64,000 nt of DNA from Rhynchopus euleeides (taxonomy: Eukaryota > Euglenozoa > Diplonemea > Diplonemida > Diplonemidae), in NCBI GenBank assembly GCA_963210315.1, contig OY723307.1, positions 124,001 to 188,000 of the forward strand, read 5' to 3'. Shown here piece by piece: positions 22,801 through 35,654 of the stretch (position 1 is its first letter; the number at the start of each line of letters is the position of its first letter). Under the pieces are notes generated by a model. The model was not told the DNA's origin. It did not search any database and saw only the letters and a list, made by a program, of their open reading frames with translations. The position numbers were made by a program, and so were the translations under genes.

Positions 22801-24191
22801 TCAACACTGCTGCAAGCAGTAGTGAAAATTTCAAAAAGGACGAAGTAAGCCGAGAGAGAGAGAGAGAGCGAGAGAGATGCGGACCCTCATATAGAGGAGG
22901 GGCACCTTCGCTCAGACACGCATAAAAAACTTTGTGTCTGCAAATCAGAAAGGGGAGAGAAGAATCAGCGGGCATTCGTCGATCGCGAACACCCCGCGAT
23001 ATAAAGGCGTTGTTTTGTGCGCCAAACCCGGTGTGCCTCCTTCATGAATCGGCGACAAACCGAGACAGTTTGTGACACAGAGCGCAAAACTCACATACGG
23101 TGGTGAGGATACGGGAGGATCCCCCGCACTGTGTTGCTGGATGAGAAGGAAGCCCATGAATGAGTGGGACCCACACGGAGAAGAGCGAGAGAGAGAGAGA
23201 GGGCGGGGGGGCGGGATTGGGGGGGGGGGAGGGAGGGTATTCGCGGAAGGTATAGTGAATTCTAGGAGGGAGCGGCAAAGCAGTGCTAAAGGGTAGCCTT
23301 GCGGAGGACAGTCCCCAGCACAGCAGCGCACACCCATCAAATCAGGAGCGTTGCGAAACGGGCGGAACGCCCGTAGCGCCGCTGCTGATTGATGCGGGGG
23401 ATTCTCCGGAGGTCGGAGATCCTGCGACAAGACTCGGTCTTCTGCTTATCCTAAATATCTTCTTCGGAGGAAACGTGGGGGCGGGGGGGAAAGAAGACGA
23501 AGAAGAATGATCAAAATAGAAACCTTCCAGATGCAAACCGCTCTGGTGGGCCGTGTGCCCTGCTGGCTTGTCGTGGGCGCGCTTCTGCGTCCACAGTAGA
23601 GAATCAATCCAGCAGGGGGCGGGGGAAGTCAGGGCATGAGACAGAATGATCGATTCGGGGCGATTCCTTTTGTTTTGTTGCAAAGGTGTTGATAATTCTG
23701 AGATGATGACGCTCGAGGTGTGTACGGCACATGGGCTCACAGCGCGACAAGGAACGGAGAAGGGGAAAATATCGGCAATAAAGATGATGGATGCAGCATG
23801 CTACCAGGCACACACATATGTGCAGGTTCCTTGTTTGAGTTGCTGCTGTGAGTCGCGCAGACACACACACCCCCTTGCAAACCCTCTATGCGACCTTCGC
23901 GTAATTCTTCTAATTTTTTTAGGGGCTTACTCTGAGTAAATTGTGTCTGAGATTCGAGGCTGAGGTTTGCATCGACTCCGGCTGCGCCACGTGGCACACG
24001 TCGCTGGCAGAATGAAGGGAAAACTAAGACTTCTGCCGGACCTGCCCCACGCAATGCCGGGGTTCGGGTTGCACTCAGGAAAAGAATAGGAATGATTGAG
24101 ACAAACAGCGCTGCAAACGAGGCACCTGGAGAGCGCTGGGCCTCGCTGTTACGCAGTGCGAAAGAGATGAATAACATTACCAAGAGTTTAT

Positions 24192-24220
24192 ACCGCCACT
24201 GCCAATGTGGCAGTGGCGGT
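24192..24220. repeat. Perfect 12-bp hairpin
   Basis: ACCGCCACTGCC and GGCAGTGGCGGT are separated by a 5-base loop, AATGT. No T-run or gene lies next to it, so a terminator role is not supported. Confidence 0.7.
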
Positions 24221-24732
24221 GACATGCCCACGCATGTGGGGCACGGCTCGCGAGAAGGGAGAGATGATATCAAAGATACGATGTTTAGCAGCGCGGCACC
24301 GCATTGCCTCCCCACACTCAATGGGCAAACAGAGAGGCGGTACCCGCCCGGAGCCCCGTTGGGTGCAGGAAGAAGGTGAGGACAGCCGCAGCTGTCCTCC
24401 AAGACGACCTCAGGGTTTTTTTGTTGTGTCTGAGCTGCGCCCTGAGGTGGCCACCACCAAACAGCCCCGTCACCCCCCTCCCTCCTCCCCGCATCCTGGG
24501 GATTGTTTAGGTTCTTCAACAAATGTGGCGACCCGCCACAGTTGGGTCGCAGACACACATCACGTCACGTCACGCTAAATCAATAATATGATGACACGAG
24601 CCGAACACGCAGGATGAGGGTTGTATCATTGATGGTGTGATGTCGAATGCCCACCGGAGCCGAGAGAACCCTGGGCCCACCACACGGCACCAAAAATGCA
24701 GAGATGTGTGGGAGAAAGAAATGCGCAAAAAA

Positions 24733-24902
24733 GTGTCTCTGCGCTTTGGTCGGCACTTTTTGCTATGGTTTATCTTTACTATGGTTTCTTTTTGCGTTGA
24801 CGCTTCCACACTCACACTCCTGCTGATGATGGTGTCGTGAGTGAAGAGCACAAGGGCACGAGCAAAGCGCGAGAAACTTTCCACCCACATTGAAGTGTGC
24901 GG
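24733..24902 (-). repeat. A2-B2 terminal repeat of the decayed element
   Basis: A 170-bp unit whose B arm recurs at 24908-24967 and whose A arm recurs at 29440-29530, joined at the core 24793-24811. It is about 90% like the solo unit at 7748-7901 over much of its length; the main difference is a short internal duplication in the B arm here. Confidence 0.85.
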
Positions 24903-25149
24903 AAAAAGTGTCTCTGCGCTTTGGTCGGCACTTTTTGCTATGGTTTATCTTTACTATGGTTTCTTTTTGCGTTGACGCTTCCACACTCTACCCTCGTCCG
25001 AGGGGCGCTGTCGTGGAAGACAGCGGTCTGGTCGCTTGTGGTTTGTCGAGAGGTGTGGCCTCGTGGGATCGGCACCGGGTGGGTGACCCCTCTGTAGCCC
25101 TCCGCGCGCTGCTCTGCCGTTGGACCCCGACCGCATCGAGCGTGATGTT

Positions 25150-26115
25150 CTTCGGTGTTGCCGTGTTCACGATGTGGTAGCTGGACATCTCCCCGAAAGT
25201 TGATGCAGTGTCCCTTCTACGATGCAGTGCCCCAGCGGCGGGTTGTCGATGTCGTAGCTCACTGCGCACCCGCTCGGTGATGAGTCTGAGTCACTGGAGC
25301 GTAAGTCTCCTTGAGAAGAGAGAGGCGGAGAACGCTCCTTTCGTCCCCTCTCCGACGTCCCCTCGACTGCGATCGCCCACGCTGCTCGACGCGTCACTCC
25401 AGACCGAGGCGCATCGTGGCACACAATGCCCGCCCACTGTTCGTATTGATGAATGATATCCGCTAGCGCGCTCGTTTTCGCACCGAAAGCAGTACTGCAA
25501 CCTTCGCGTCCCACTTGCCCCTGCCTTCCAGCGTTGGAGATCCAGATGCAGGGCAACGTAACTGGTGCGAGACGGGGCGGGCTACGAGTCACGTCACTCT
25601 ACCGCACCACACTGCCGAAATATTGAATGCGCGCCTCGGCGTACGTCTGCGGGCAGCTCAGCCAGCTCCTGACGGTCGGCCAGCTTTCTCCCCCAAGCCA
25701 CGTCCGTTTTCAGCGAGTGGGTCAGCAAGTAGGTCAGTTCCACGCCAACGATACTCCGCGTCGGCGCCGCGCTGTGCACCACCCATTTCCAGCTCCACTT
25801 TGCGTGACTTTCGCCGCCCCTGGAAGTCCCGATGCCGCTGATCTGCGCTACGATGCAGAAGCTGTCAAGCACGCCTTGCCGTGTGGCTGTGGGAGTTGCA
25901 CCTGTGCGTCATCGTCGGTGATACGACCATCCATACGCAGGGCCCACGGGCGTCGGTGTGCCCCGAAAAACCCCTGTATGTGATCGCGTCGTGAGTCGGG
26001 GAGTTGCAGGGGCGCTCCCCGGGGAGCGGATCAGCTGCGGCCATCAGCTCGCACGACCCAAACAGCGTTTGCTCGTCTCTGCACCTCCCCGTGGTGTTCA
26101 ACCGCAACCCCATTC
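25150..26115 (-). pseudogene. RT-RNase H remnant of the decayed element
   Basis: Minus-strand frames retain recognisable pieces: DIDNPPLGHCIVEG resembles NIDNLPLVFCMRRG of the intact RNase H, and a RQELAELPADVRRG stretch resembles the end of the intact RT region. The order and orientation match copy 1. The region is broken many times and is recorded as a fossil only. Confidence 0.6.
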
Positions 26116-27689
26116 AGCCCTGACATCCAGAATATACCTGTCCCGTCGCTCTTTGCTGAATCCACCATGTAGGGCCCTTGGGGCCGTCGCAGCCAGATCT
26201 CGTCGCACCAAACCTACCTAACACTGCGCACTGGTGCCTCCGGCTCTTTTCGTCGATCTCACGCTGCGGCGTCTTTGGAGAGTCGGTCTGCGACGCCGTT
26301 GTGGCCCCTTTTCATATGTACCATCTGCGACAGGGAAAGTTGAGCGGGTCCCCTTGGTGCGCACCCGTGCGAGGTCACGGGGGGATGCAGCGCCTCTACC
26401 TTGCGGCGCGACCTTGCAGGCGGGGTGTCCGTCCAGCTGCTCGAGTCTCAGCTGGCTGTCGCCTTAAATGATGATGCCTTTTGGGCACAGTGTAAGCCGG
26501 GTGGGTCAGCGTCGTCTGTGCCTGCTCCAAAACCCCTTTGCTCCCCAGCAACCGAGATGACAGGCGGTCGTCGGAAAACCCTTCCGCTTCTGCCTCGTAA
26601 ACGCCCCTTCGCGCCCCGGCAGTATTACCTCGCGGACCACTGCCTCCGTCCGTGTCCAGCGTTCACAGTGCATCGATGTCTAGTCGTGCATCCCGATTTG
26701 CGTGATCTTCTGATGTTGCTCCGAGTGGCCCTGCTCGCGTGGTCGAGCGAACGTGCCTTCCAAACGCACTCCGACATCCTCCCGGTAGGTGTGATCCACT
26801 GCCAGCCGAAAGTACCCAGCATCCTGTCCACTGATCCAGTTGTCATGACCCCGGTGCCCCTCCAAATGACCTCCGCTGTCGTTGTCGTGCTGGCGGGAAA
26901 TGCGTCGTTGTGAAACCCTCTCCGTTTGCGTTCGCGTTGCAGTCGCCACGCCCAGCATCACTTGACACTCTCTCGGTCTCGGCCGTGATCCGCGCGCCCG
27001 TTCTGCTGCATGGCAAGGTACACGCTGTGTCTGGATCGGGGTCTGACGTCTTCCAACGGCAAGCCCTTCCTGTGTGAAGGCTCCGCGCCTCAGAGAAAGC
27101 GGTGTCAGGGTTAACTCTGCTGCTATCGCTGCGTGGTTCGCTGTCGTTGGAAGCTGTGATGTACTCGCGTGCCTTCCGCGCGCCCTTGCACTCGCTGAGC
27201 ATCTTGTAGTTTGAGTCGTAGGCGAAAGCGACCGCGGGCACGTTCTCTTGCATGTGTATAAAGCTCGTTTTACCGCCCCGCTCCAAATACTGCGGAGAGC
27301 GTTGCGCGTGAGTGTACTCGATGTTGGTGTCAGAGGGGCTTATTCTGTCTTGGGGCGCCCCTGCCGTCTCTCGCCCCCTCCCAGCAAAGCCTTGTGTCCA
27401 GGTTGCTGTCTCAACTGTCCCTGAGGATTCTCCAGTATCACGGTGGCCGCCTTGGCCTCCCTCGGGGTCGTCATCTCCGCCTCGCGGTTATCAAGTCTCT
27501 CTGCATGATCCAAGTCAGGTGTCCTTCGCCCCCTAACTCGAGGCTGGTCTTCTTTGTTTCTGCCCCCGCATCTGAACCCCACATGAACTGCGAAGTGCGT
27601 AGCCCCGCAAGGCTGGAAACGCATTTCACCATCGGCTCTCCGGGCTGCTCGTCAGGGTCGGAACTTCGGACAACACCCTGAGACTCAGT

Positions 27690-29330
27690 GATTGAATCGG
27701 ATCGAATTTGACACATGGCCTTCCTTCGGCTCAGTCGTGTTCCGAACTTAGAGTAACGAGGCCTTCCTTCGGCTTAGGTGTGCTCTTTTCTCTCCTTCTG
27801 AGGCCTCCCTCCGAACATGATTATCTCCGCGTCCCGTTGAAGCAAGGGGTGCGTTCACTAATCTGGCCACGCGTCACTTCCAGCACAGCGGCGCCAACCC
27901 AGCCAGCGTGTCGCGGGGCGGCAGCGGGAGCGGTAGTAGGGGTGGTGGTGGGGACGTCTCCTCCGCAGAGTCCGACTGGCTGGGCGGCCCGATGTCCAGC
28001 CAGCGCCGCAGGCCTCGTCCCCCTCGCCCGCGGGGTAGTATGCAAATACACACATCTTCAGGATGTCCTCGAAGTTGCTCGGAGGTGAGCAGAGGTGGGC
28101 AGAGCAGGACGGGAACGCCCCTGCTCGAGCCACTGTGGTGTAGTCGCGGTCTCCTCCACGAGTAGACTTGATGATAATGGAGAGCGCCTTTACCGTCGCA
28201 CAGCCTGGTAAAGCTCGGCTGGGTCACGGGGTTGTCGGCGGGGTTTAGTGATCCCTCCTTGGCCTTCCATTGGCCTGATGTGTGCCCTTTCAGTCCCGAA
28301 GCCCTCCTTCGGTTTTGATGTTGTTCCCTTTTTCCCCGTCTCTGAGTCGTGAGGCCTTCCTTCGGCTTTGATGATGTGCTCTGTTCTCTCCTTTTCGTCG
28401 AGTCACGAGGCCTTCCGGCCTTGACGGTGTGCTCTTCTTCCCGTCTATGAGTCGTGAAGCCTTCCTTCGGCTTTGATGATGTGCTCTGTTCTCACCTTAT
28501 CGTAGAGTCACGAAGCCTTCCTTCGGCTTTGCTGGTGTGCTCTTTTCCCCTGTGCCTCTTCGTGTCATGAAACCTTCCTTCGGCTTTGATGATGTGCTCT
28601 GTTCTCTCCTTTTCCTAGAGTCACGAGGCCTTCCTTCGAACCTGATGGTGTGCTCTTTTCTCTGTCTACGAGTCATGAAGCCTTCTTTCGGCGTTGATGG
28701 TATGCTCTGTTCTCTCCTTCTCGCAAGAGGCCCGGCTCGATTGTAATGTTGTTAGCGGTCGCTCGGTGCTCGGCACGGTTACGGGGCTGTCGGCGGGGTT
28801 CCTTCAGCTTGGGCGGCATACTCTTTTCATCTCCGTCGTAGAGTCACGGATCATTGCGTCGGCTCTTGCTCCTTTCTCTCACTTTTGAGGCCTTGATCTT
28901 AGAGTCACGAAGCCTTCCTTCGGCTTTGGCGTGCTCTTTCCTCTCCGTTTGATATCAGAATTCTCTCCGCGTCCGTGTGAGGTCTGAGGGGTGTTCACTT
29001 ATCTGCGGCGGTGCGGCCTGATGTTGTGCGTTCGCCGGCTCGGCTCGAGCTGTCGGATGGGGTCTACACCGGGCCTTCTCTTGTCCTGTAGGCGTGTCCT
29101 TCGTGTCACGAAGCCTTCCCTCGGCTCTGATGTGATCTTTCTCTATCTGTGAGCCTTCCTTCGGCTGTGATTCGTCTCCGCTCTCAGTTCCGGGACCTTC
29201 TCTGGGCCTGCGTACACCCTTTGAGTCACGGGAGCCTTCCTTTGGCTTTTGCGTGCTCTTTCGCTACTCCTGAAAGCCTTCCTTCGGCTTCGATTTGCCC
29301 GGAACCTCCTCCGGTCAGCGGAGCCTCTCT
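27690..29330. repeat. Minisatellite leader of the decayed element
   Basis: Roughly 50-65-bp units are built around GAAGCCTTCCTTCGGCTTTG followed by GATGATGTGCTCTGTTCTC, with degenerate copies across the block. Each unit contains the small hairpin AAGCC...GGCTT. Position (between A1 and the coding part) matches the leaders of copies 1 and 2, but the sequence is unrelated. Confidence 0.8.
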
Positions 29331-29420
29331 TCGGCTCATATACCACGCCACGTTGTTGCTGTCACTGGCGTTCTGTGACAGTCGGAGTTGTCTTCTACGT
29401 GTTGATGATTCTCGATATAT

Positions 29421-29530
29421 TGCGTTGACGCTTCCACACTCACACTCCTGCTGATGATGGTGTCGTGAGTGAAGAGCACAAGGGCACGAGCAAAGCGCGA
29501 GAAACTTTCCACCCACATTGAAGTGTGCGG
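29421..29530 (-). repeat. A1 terminal repeat of the decayed element
   Basis: Core 29421-29439 followed by the A arm, ending GTGTGCGG then AAAAA. The A arm is the same as in 24812-24902. Confidence 0.85.
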
Positions 29531-29539
29531 AAAAAGAAA

Positions 29540-29964
29540 ACAAAGAAGTGAAAATGGCTTCGAAAAAGCCACGTGTTTTCTGGGAGAGCCCAGAAAAACA
29601 ATAGATAAAGACGGCAACATGAGGACAGGGATGCGGGGGGCTAGATCGAGGGATTTGGGAAGGAGGAATCAGAACATGCAGAGACGATATGAAAGGGCGT
29701 GAAAGCTCAAAAGGGGAGGGGGAGCGATAGAGAAAGGGGTGGGGGACATGTGGTCAGACAGGCCCTCCCCTGTGCGTGGGTCGAGCACCGCCATCAAGCG
29801 TCAAGCCTGTGTGATTCAGGGAGGAGGACTCAAACGTGAGAGAGGCCGAGAGAGAAGTGCGTTTTGTGTTTTGTGTTTTGTAGAGTGTGTGGCGTTTTAT
29901 TGCCTCCCTTGGAACCCCTTTGTTGTGACGTTTTTAAATTTTTTTTGCTGGATTTGCTATCTCA

Positions 29965-30006
<42 letters not shown>

Positions 30007-32436
30007 ATGGTTGCTGCCACACATAGAGGGTGGCGGGTGGCATGTTGTATGTAAATAGAGTGTGGGCTGAAGACAGACCGGAGGGGTACAACGGCAGAAA
30101 GCTGCGATGAAAACAACGGGAGTGGGGGGGGGGGCGGGGGGGGGATCTTATTTGAGAGCTGTGATGCACCCCCCATCACAACAGGGGGCGCTCTCGCGCA
30201 CACAGTTTTATATACAGCCTGGGGCATTACAGGGGCGTATATAATATAACGGGGGAACATCCACCGTGCGCGACCATTACATGGCATGTGACATGCAGCG
30301 TCACACAAACTTGATTTTTTGATTCTGGAAAGATGTAACACACACACAGACACTTGCGTCGGTTTTTTAAAAAAAATCGCCGGAAAAAAATGCAAACGGC
30401 TTTCGAGCGTCAAAAACTACACATCCCTGGCATTTATCAAGCGGTTGCCGATGACGAGGCGGGTTCGTCACCTCACAAGAGAGAAACCTATTCTATCTCG
30501 AGGATATCCCTTGACAATGCGGGGGTTGTTTACCCCCCCGCCCTACCCACGCTGTGTCAACACTGCGGAGCAACACCTGTGCCGAGAGATGATGGCACCT
30601 GAAGAAAACTCGCAAGGCAGGCCCAGCTGCCCTGGGCTTTCATACAACACACATGAATGGCAGTGCCAGTTCATTTATTGACCAAAAACCACAAAAATAA
30701 CACGCCACTTTACAAAACACGGGTTGGGCACGGCAACATCAGGTGAAAAAATAGCTGCTGTTTGACCCTCCCCCCATTCGCAGTCTATGATAAAGCGTGA
30801 CTGTCAGAAAACACATCTCTTTGATTGGGGGGTCTTGGGATTGGGGGAGAAAGGCAACGGTTAGAGAACAGCTGAAACAGCAGCAGGCCCGGTGCGCAGG
30901 AGAGACAGGAGGGGAACGGAATGGTTTTTGCTTCAAAAAAGTGAAGGGGGGAAAGGAAACGAAGAGTTAGGTCATTCCTTCGAGTTTCATCACCTGCGGC
31001 ATGGCGTGTCGTATATCCACGATACGGCTTCACCACAATACTGGCGCGGTTCAAACGTCCGCCCTGGGAACTGGATCAGGTATGGCTGAATGCAGTATAA
31101 ATCGATCCCACACCACGTGTTTGTTTTGTTAGATGTCAGCGGGAGCCTCGCACTGGGACGGTTGATGGAATCCCTGTCACGGGCCCTCACGCACCACAGT
31201 TCCTTCTGTCCCCAGAAACGGTGATTTTGTTTGATGTTGAAGAAGACATCTTCACGTCAAGAGTCTTCGACTCAGAGAAAGGCGTGGTTATGCTTTTGCT
31301 TGGCAGTTTATTTTTGCAGTTCTTCTAAACACAGAAAGACAAGCGTGTTTTCTGCCAAGATCCTTTTGCATACCCTCTCAGCTAGCTGAATCGCCAGTTC
31401 ACGGTGCCTTTTAGGTTGGCATCGTAGGGGACGAGTCAGGCGCAGTGGCTGAACGGTGCAGTGCACCTGAAGAGCAGCAAAGGGGGAAAAAGTACGGAAG
31501 GGAAGACGAACGAAAGGAGGAGGTGTGTGTGTGGGGGCGGGGAGAAAAACGCACCCCGAAGCCTGCAGACCAGAAACGTGCGGATTGGAGATTTGGATAC
31601 GATCGATTTGCTCACAACGTGTTAGGGACCCCCTCCCCTGAGACGAAGAGAACGGAGAACTGCCCCCCTCCCAGCCTCAATGCTGGATGATGTATAAGGA
31701 TCCATCGGGTCCGAGGGTCTTTCGTCTCTATTTCTCTCAAAATGCACCTCTGAAGGGATGAGTCCCAACGAAAATAGGTGCAAACTGACACGCCGCTGGC
31801 AAAAGGGGGGTGGGGGGGGAAGGGCACAAACGGGAACAAGGGGGCGCAAAGGGGTTCTGGAGGTCGACTTCAGACTCTCCAGAAACCCGAAGAAGAGAGG
31901 CGCCAAAAAATCGGCTGACCAGGCTCGCCCCCCCGGAAACCCAAGCGCGTGCCCCCACCTCCGTTGACTGTTGGCATGGCACTGACACGTGGCTCCAATG
32001 CGTCGTTGCTTTTGCATATCACGAGAAGGGGAATTCAACGAACCCGAACCCCCTCATATGGGACGAGCACGAAAGTTAAAAACAAATCCACGTGACCTAT
32101 CGGGGATCCACCCCCCTGAACTGGCACAGAGGCGGCACAGAACTGTCACAGAATCATCCCAACCACCCCCACCCCGCCGCTGCTGGTCAACACACCCTAA
32201 AAGGGGGAAAATGGAGCACAGAAAATATCGATACGGTTCGCTGCAAGAGCATCCCTAGCAACCCAAGCAAGGAGGGGAAGGAGGAGGAGGAGGAGGCAGG
32301 TGGGGGGAAGTCGGTCAGGAAAAAAACCGTTTGCCATTTTCTTGTGAGGGGGGCAATCAGCCCAGAGCAGTTTCCAACTATAATGAGAGCCGGGTGGGGC
32401 GAGTGGGGGAGAGGGGCGCGGGGGGGGGGGGGGGGG
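29540..32436. other. No gene recognised
   Basis: An AG microsatellite (29966-29998) next to a G-run is the only clear feature. Small frames such as 30319-30681 show no domain. I see no supported gene. Confidence 0.5.
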
Positions 32437-32438
32437 TA

Positions 32439-33584
32439 GGGGGGGTCAAATGGGGGTGACAAACACGATTTTTCAAAAAACCGGCGCAGAGGCCCCAAAG
32501 CCCCCGTAAACCCTCCAAACCCCCCCAGATCGGTCCGGAAACCCATCGAACCCCACTTTTCCACCATTCCGGGCACCTCAGGTGCCCGAATTGGGGTACC
32601 TAAATTTTGTGCCACCGTTTGGTACCGTACAGTGCCACTGTGTGGGAGGTTGGAAAAGAAAATGCCCCAACACACCACATCTGAGGGTTGCAATGCATGT
32701 TGCTTGCCAACCACGTCATCCGGTGGGTGTCAGGCGCTATGTAGGTGGCATTAGCCAGGTTCGATGTGTTATGGCTTGTATATGTACCTCCCTGCCACCA
32801 TGCACCGAGAGGCTGCCTGTAGGTACGGAACAAGTCCAGATGGTCGTGTGATTCCTGTGCAGCAGTGCTCCACAACCGGGATGTGTTGACAACGACTGTT
32901 GCAACACGAGCTGTACATTCCGGGAACACACGAAGTGCGCTGTCGTGGTACCCATTGTGCCAGAATTGGTAGTTGCTGCGGTCTACTTTGCCTGGCCCAA
33001 GAGCACTGGTACTGAACAGTGCAATATGCGTGGCGAGGTGAATGCGACGGAAGCGCGCAAAGCCAATACAGCTCTCGGATGGCGGGTGGTGGTGCCACTA
33101 GTGTGTGATGTTCACTCGAGGATACAACGCATCACAATGAATCAGCAACCGTGGACCGAGTACAATACGCTCTCTGTGGCTGGTGTGGGGGACAAAGGCA
33201 GTGCCTGTGCCGCAGGCAGGGAGGTACATATACAAGCCAGAACTCATCGAAGACCTGGCTAATGCCACCTACATAGCGCCTGACACCCACCGGATGACGT
33301 GGTTGGCAAGCAACATGCATTGCAACCCTCAGATGTGGTGTGTTGGCGCATTTTCTTTTCCAACCTCCCACACAGTGGCACTGTACGGTACCAAACGGTG
33401 GCACAAAATTTAGGTACCCCAATTCGGGCACCTGAGGTGCCCGGAATGGTGGAAAAGTGGGGTTCGATGGGTTTCCGGACCGATCTGGGGGGGTTTGGAG
33501 GGTTTACGGGGGCTTTGGGGCCTCTGCGCCGGTTTTTTGAAAAATCGTGTTTATCCACGTAAAAGGGGGGCATTTGACCCCCCC
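32439..33584 (+). mobile_element. 1.15-kb inverted-repeat DNA element, copy a
   Basis: The termini read GGGGGGGTCAAATG and complement, each next to a TA dinucleotide (32437-32438, 33585-33586). This fits a TA target duplication, as in Tc1/mariner-type elements. Inverted arms are about 360 bp (32439-32796 and 33215-33584) around a 418-bp unique centre. Both arms encode the same open stretch (ending SHTVAL.GTKRWHKI) in opposite directions, but no transposase motif is visible. It sits inside a G-run. It is probably non-autonomous. Confidence 0.75.
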
Positions 33585-33586
33585 TA

Positions 33587-34502
33587 GGGGGGGGGGGGGC
33601 GCGGGTTAGACATCTTTTGTGGATATTGCGAGAATACGCGGGTGGGGTGGGGTGGTTGGGCGGGTGGGTGGGTTGTCGGTAATTGTCTACTACTACAGAC
33701 ATTTTGTCGCAGGGGGGGAGGGGGGGGGGGTGCCGGGGGGTGCGGGGCAGAATAGCCGAGAGTGAAGGGTAAAGCGATTATCCCTCCCGTGGGGTGGTGG
33801 TTGGGGGGGCGGGAGGGCGGGAGGCGGACCAACAGATCCAGAAGGAACAAAAGGCAGGCATCTCCTCTTGTCTGTTGCATCGCGCACTTCGTATCACCCA
33901 CGAGAGAGCCCTCCCTGCTCTGCTATCCCACACACATACCTCACATACTCGGGAACCCCCGAGAATATAAGCCGCCTTCAAGGAATTCAAGAAGGGAAAC
34001 GGGAAAAAATCTGGCTTTTTTTGATGTGTCTTGTGGAGGGTGGGGGGGGGGGGGCCAAAAAAAGAATAGAAGGGGTACCACATCAGCACAACACGAGCAA
34101 CGATCGATGGGCGCTCTTTTCTCTCTTCGCTTTGCCTTGTTTCTCTCTCTATCTATCTCACTCTGTAGGGGGGGTGGGGTGGGGTGGGAGTATTGAAATA
34201 GAAGGGGGGGAGCGAAGAAAATATGAAATAAAACCCCATCCAGAACGTAGCGGATGCTTTGAATTTAGGGAACATGAAAGGGCGTATAATCGAAAGGGTC
34301 TGGGGTGGATTTTTTGATTGTCGAGAGTGAATGGAAAAGCAAGTCTCCCGAAGGGTCTGGGGGGGGAGAGAGAGAGGAAGAGAGGGAGGGAGGAGGGTTA
34401 AGGAAAGAAGTTGTCTGTCTGGGGAGGGGATGTGGGGGAAGTGATGCTGTAATGTTTTGGGCAAACATTAAGAAGCAGAAGAACGGGGGAGGGGGGGGGG
34501 GG
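33587..34502. other. No gene recognised
   Basis: Spacer between the two inverted-repeat elements, with G-runs at about 33588-33600, 33715-33730 and 34040-34055. No frame is supported. Confidence 0.5.
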
Positions 34503-34504
34503 TA

Positions 34505-35652
34505 GGGGGGGTCAAATGGGGGTGACAAACACGATTTTTCAAAAAACCGGCGCAGAGGCCCCAAAGCCCCCGTAAACCCTCCAAACCCCCCCAGATCGGT
34601 CCGGAAACCCATCGAACCCCACTTTTCCACCATTCCGGGCACCTCAGGTGCCCGAATTGGGGTACCTAAATTTTGTGCCACCGTTTGGTACCGGACAGTG
34701 CCACTGTGTGGGAGGTTGGAAAAGAAAATGCCCCAACACACCACATCTGAGGGTTGCAATGCATGTTGCTTGCCAACCACGTCATCCGGTGGGTGTCAGG
34801 CGCTATGTAGGTGGCATGAGCCAGGTCTTCGATGTGTTCTGGCTTGTATATGTACCTCCCTGCCTGCGGCACAGGCACTGCCTTTGTCCCCCACACCAGC
34901 CACAGAGAGCGTATTGTACTCGGTCCACGGTTGCTGATTCATTGTGATGCGTTGTATCCTCGAGTGAACGTCACACACTAGTGGCACCACCACCCGCCAT
35001 CCGAGAGCTGTATTGACTTTGCGCCCTTCCGTTGCATTCACCTCGCCACGCATATTGCACCGTTCAGTACCAGTGCTCTTGGGCCAGGCAAAGTAGACCG
35101 CAGCAACTACCAATTCTGGCACAATGGGTACCACGACAGCGCACTTCGTGTGTTCCCGGAATGTACAGCTCGTGTTGCAACAGTCGTTGTCAACACATCC
35201 CGGTTGTGGAGCACTGCTGCACAGGAATCACACGACCATCTGGACTTGTTCCGTACCTACAGGCAGCCTCCCGGTGCATGGTGGCAGGGAGGTACATATA
35301 CAAGCCAGAACTCATCGAAGACCTGGCTAATGCCACCTACATAGCGCCTGACACCCACCGGATGACGTGGTTGGCAAGCAACATGCATTGCAACCCTCAG
35401 ATGTGGTGTGTTGGCGCATTTTCTTTTCCAACCTCCCACACAGTGGCACTGTCCGGTACCAAACGGTGGCACAAAATTTAGGTACCCCAATTCGGGCACC
35501 TGAGGTGCCCGGAATGGTGGAAAAGTGGGGTTCGATGGGTTTCCGGACCGATCTGGGGGGGTTTGGAGGGTTTACGGGGGCTTTGGGGCCTCTGCGCCGG
35601 TTTTTTGAAAAATCGTGTTTGTCCACGTAAAAGGGTGGCATTTGACCCCCCC
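34505..35652 (-). mobile_element. 1.15-kb inverted-repeat DNA element, copy b
   Basis: Second copy of the 32439-33584 element, with the central unique part in the opposite orientation. TA lies at both edges (34503-34504, 35653-35654) and the copy again sits between G-runs. The two copies look about 97-99% alike, so both moved recently. Because copies and arms are all inverted relative to each other, the whole 32.4-35.7 kb block can fold on itself. Confidence 0.75.
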
Positions 35653-35654
35653 TA

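Larger units (their letters stand above)
18490..24732. other. No gene recognised; G-rich tracts
   Basis: Frames up to 273 codons (23737-24558 minus) and 221 codons (19876-20541 minus) occur but show no domain, no repeat-free codon pattern and no neighbours to support them. GA repeats lie at about 22852-22876 and 23187-23205. Separate entries cover the G-tract cluster, the core-motif fragment at 19824 and the hairpin at 24192. Confidence 0.45.
24733..29535 (-). mobile_element. Decayed Ngaro/PAT-like retroelement, second subfamily
   Basis: It has the same split-repeat architecture as copy 1 with different arms: A1 29530-29421, body, B1 (24986-24908), A2-B2 (24902-24733), with A-runs at the outer ends and at the B1/A2 junction. 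Cores lie at 24793-24811, 24968-24986 and 29421-29439. The body holds minus-strand stretches resembling the RT and RNase H of copy 1, and a different minisatellite in the leader. Coding is heavily broken in many places, so this copy is old. The ends, by contrast, are well conserved. Confidence 0.8.

Noticed and set aside
23737-24558. 273-codon minus-strand frame as a gene
   Set aside because: No domain, mixed repeat-like composition, and it spans the hairpin at 24192 and C-runs.
32582-33413. Arm-encoded open stretches of the 1.15-kb elements as a transposase
   Set aside because: The same about 60-residue stretch is read from both arms in opposite directions. No DDE motif or length suits a transposase.
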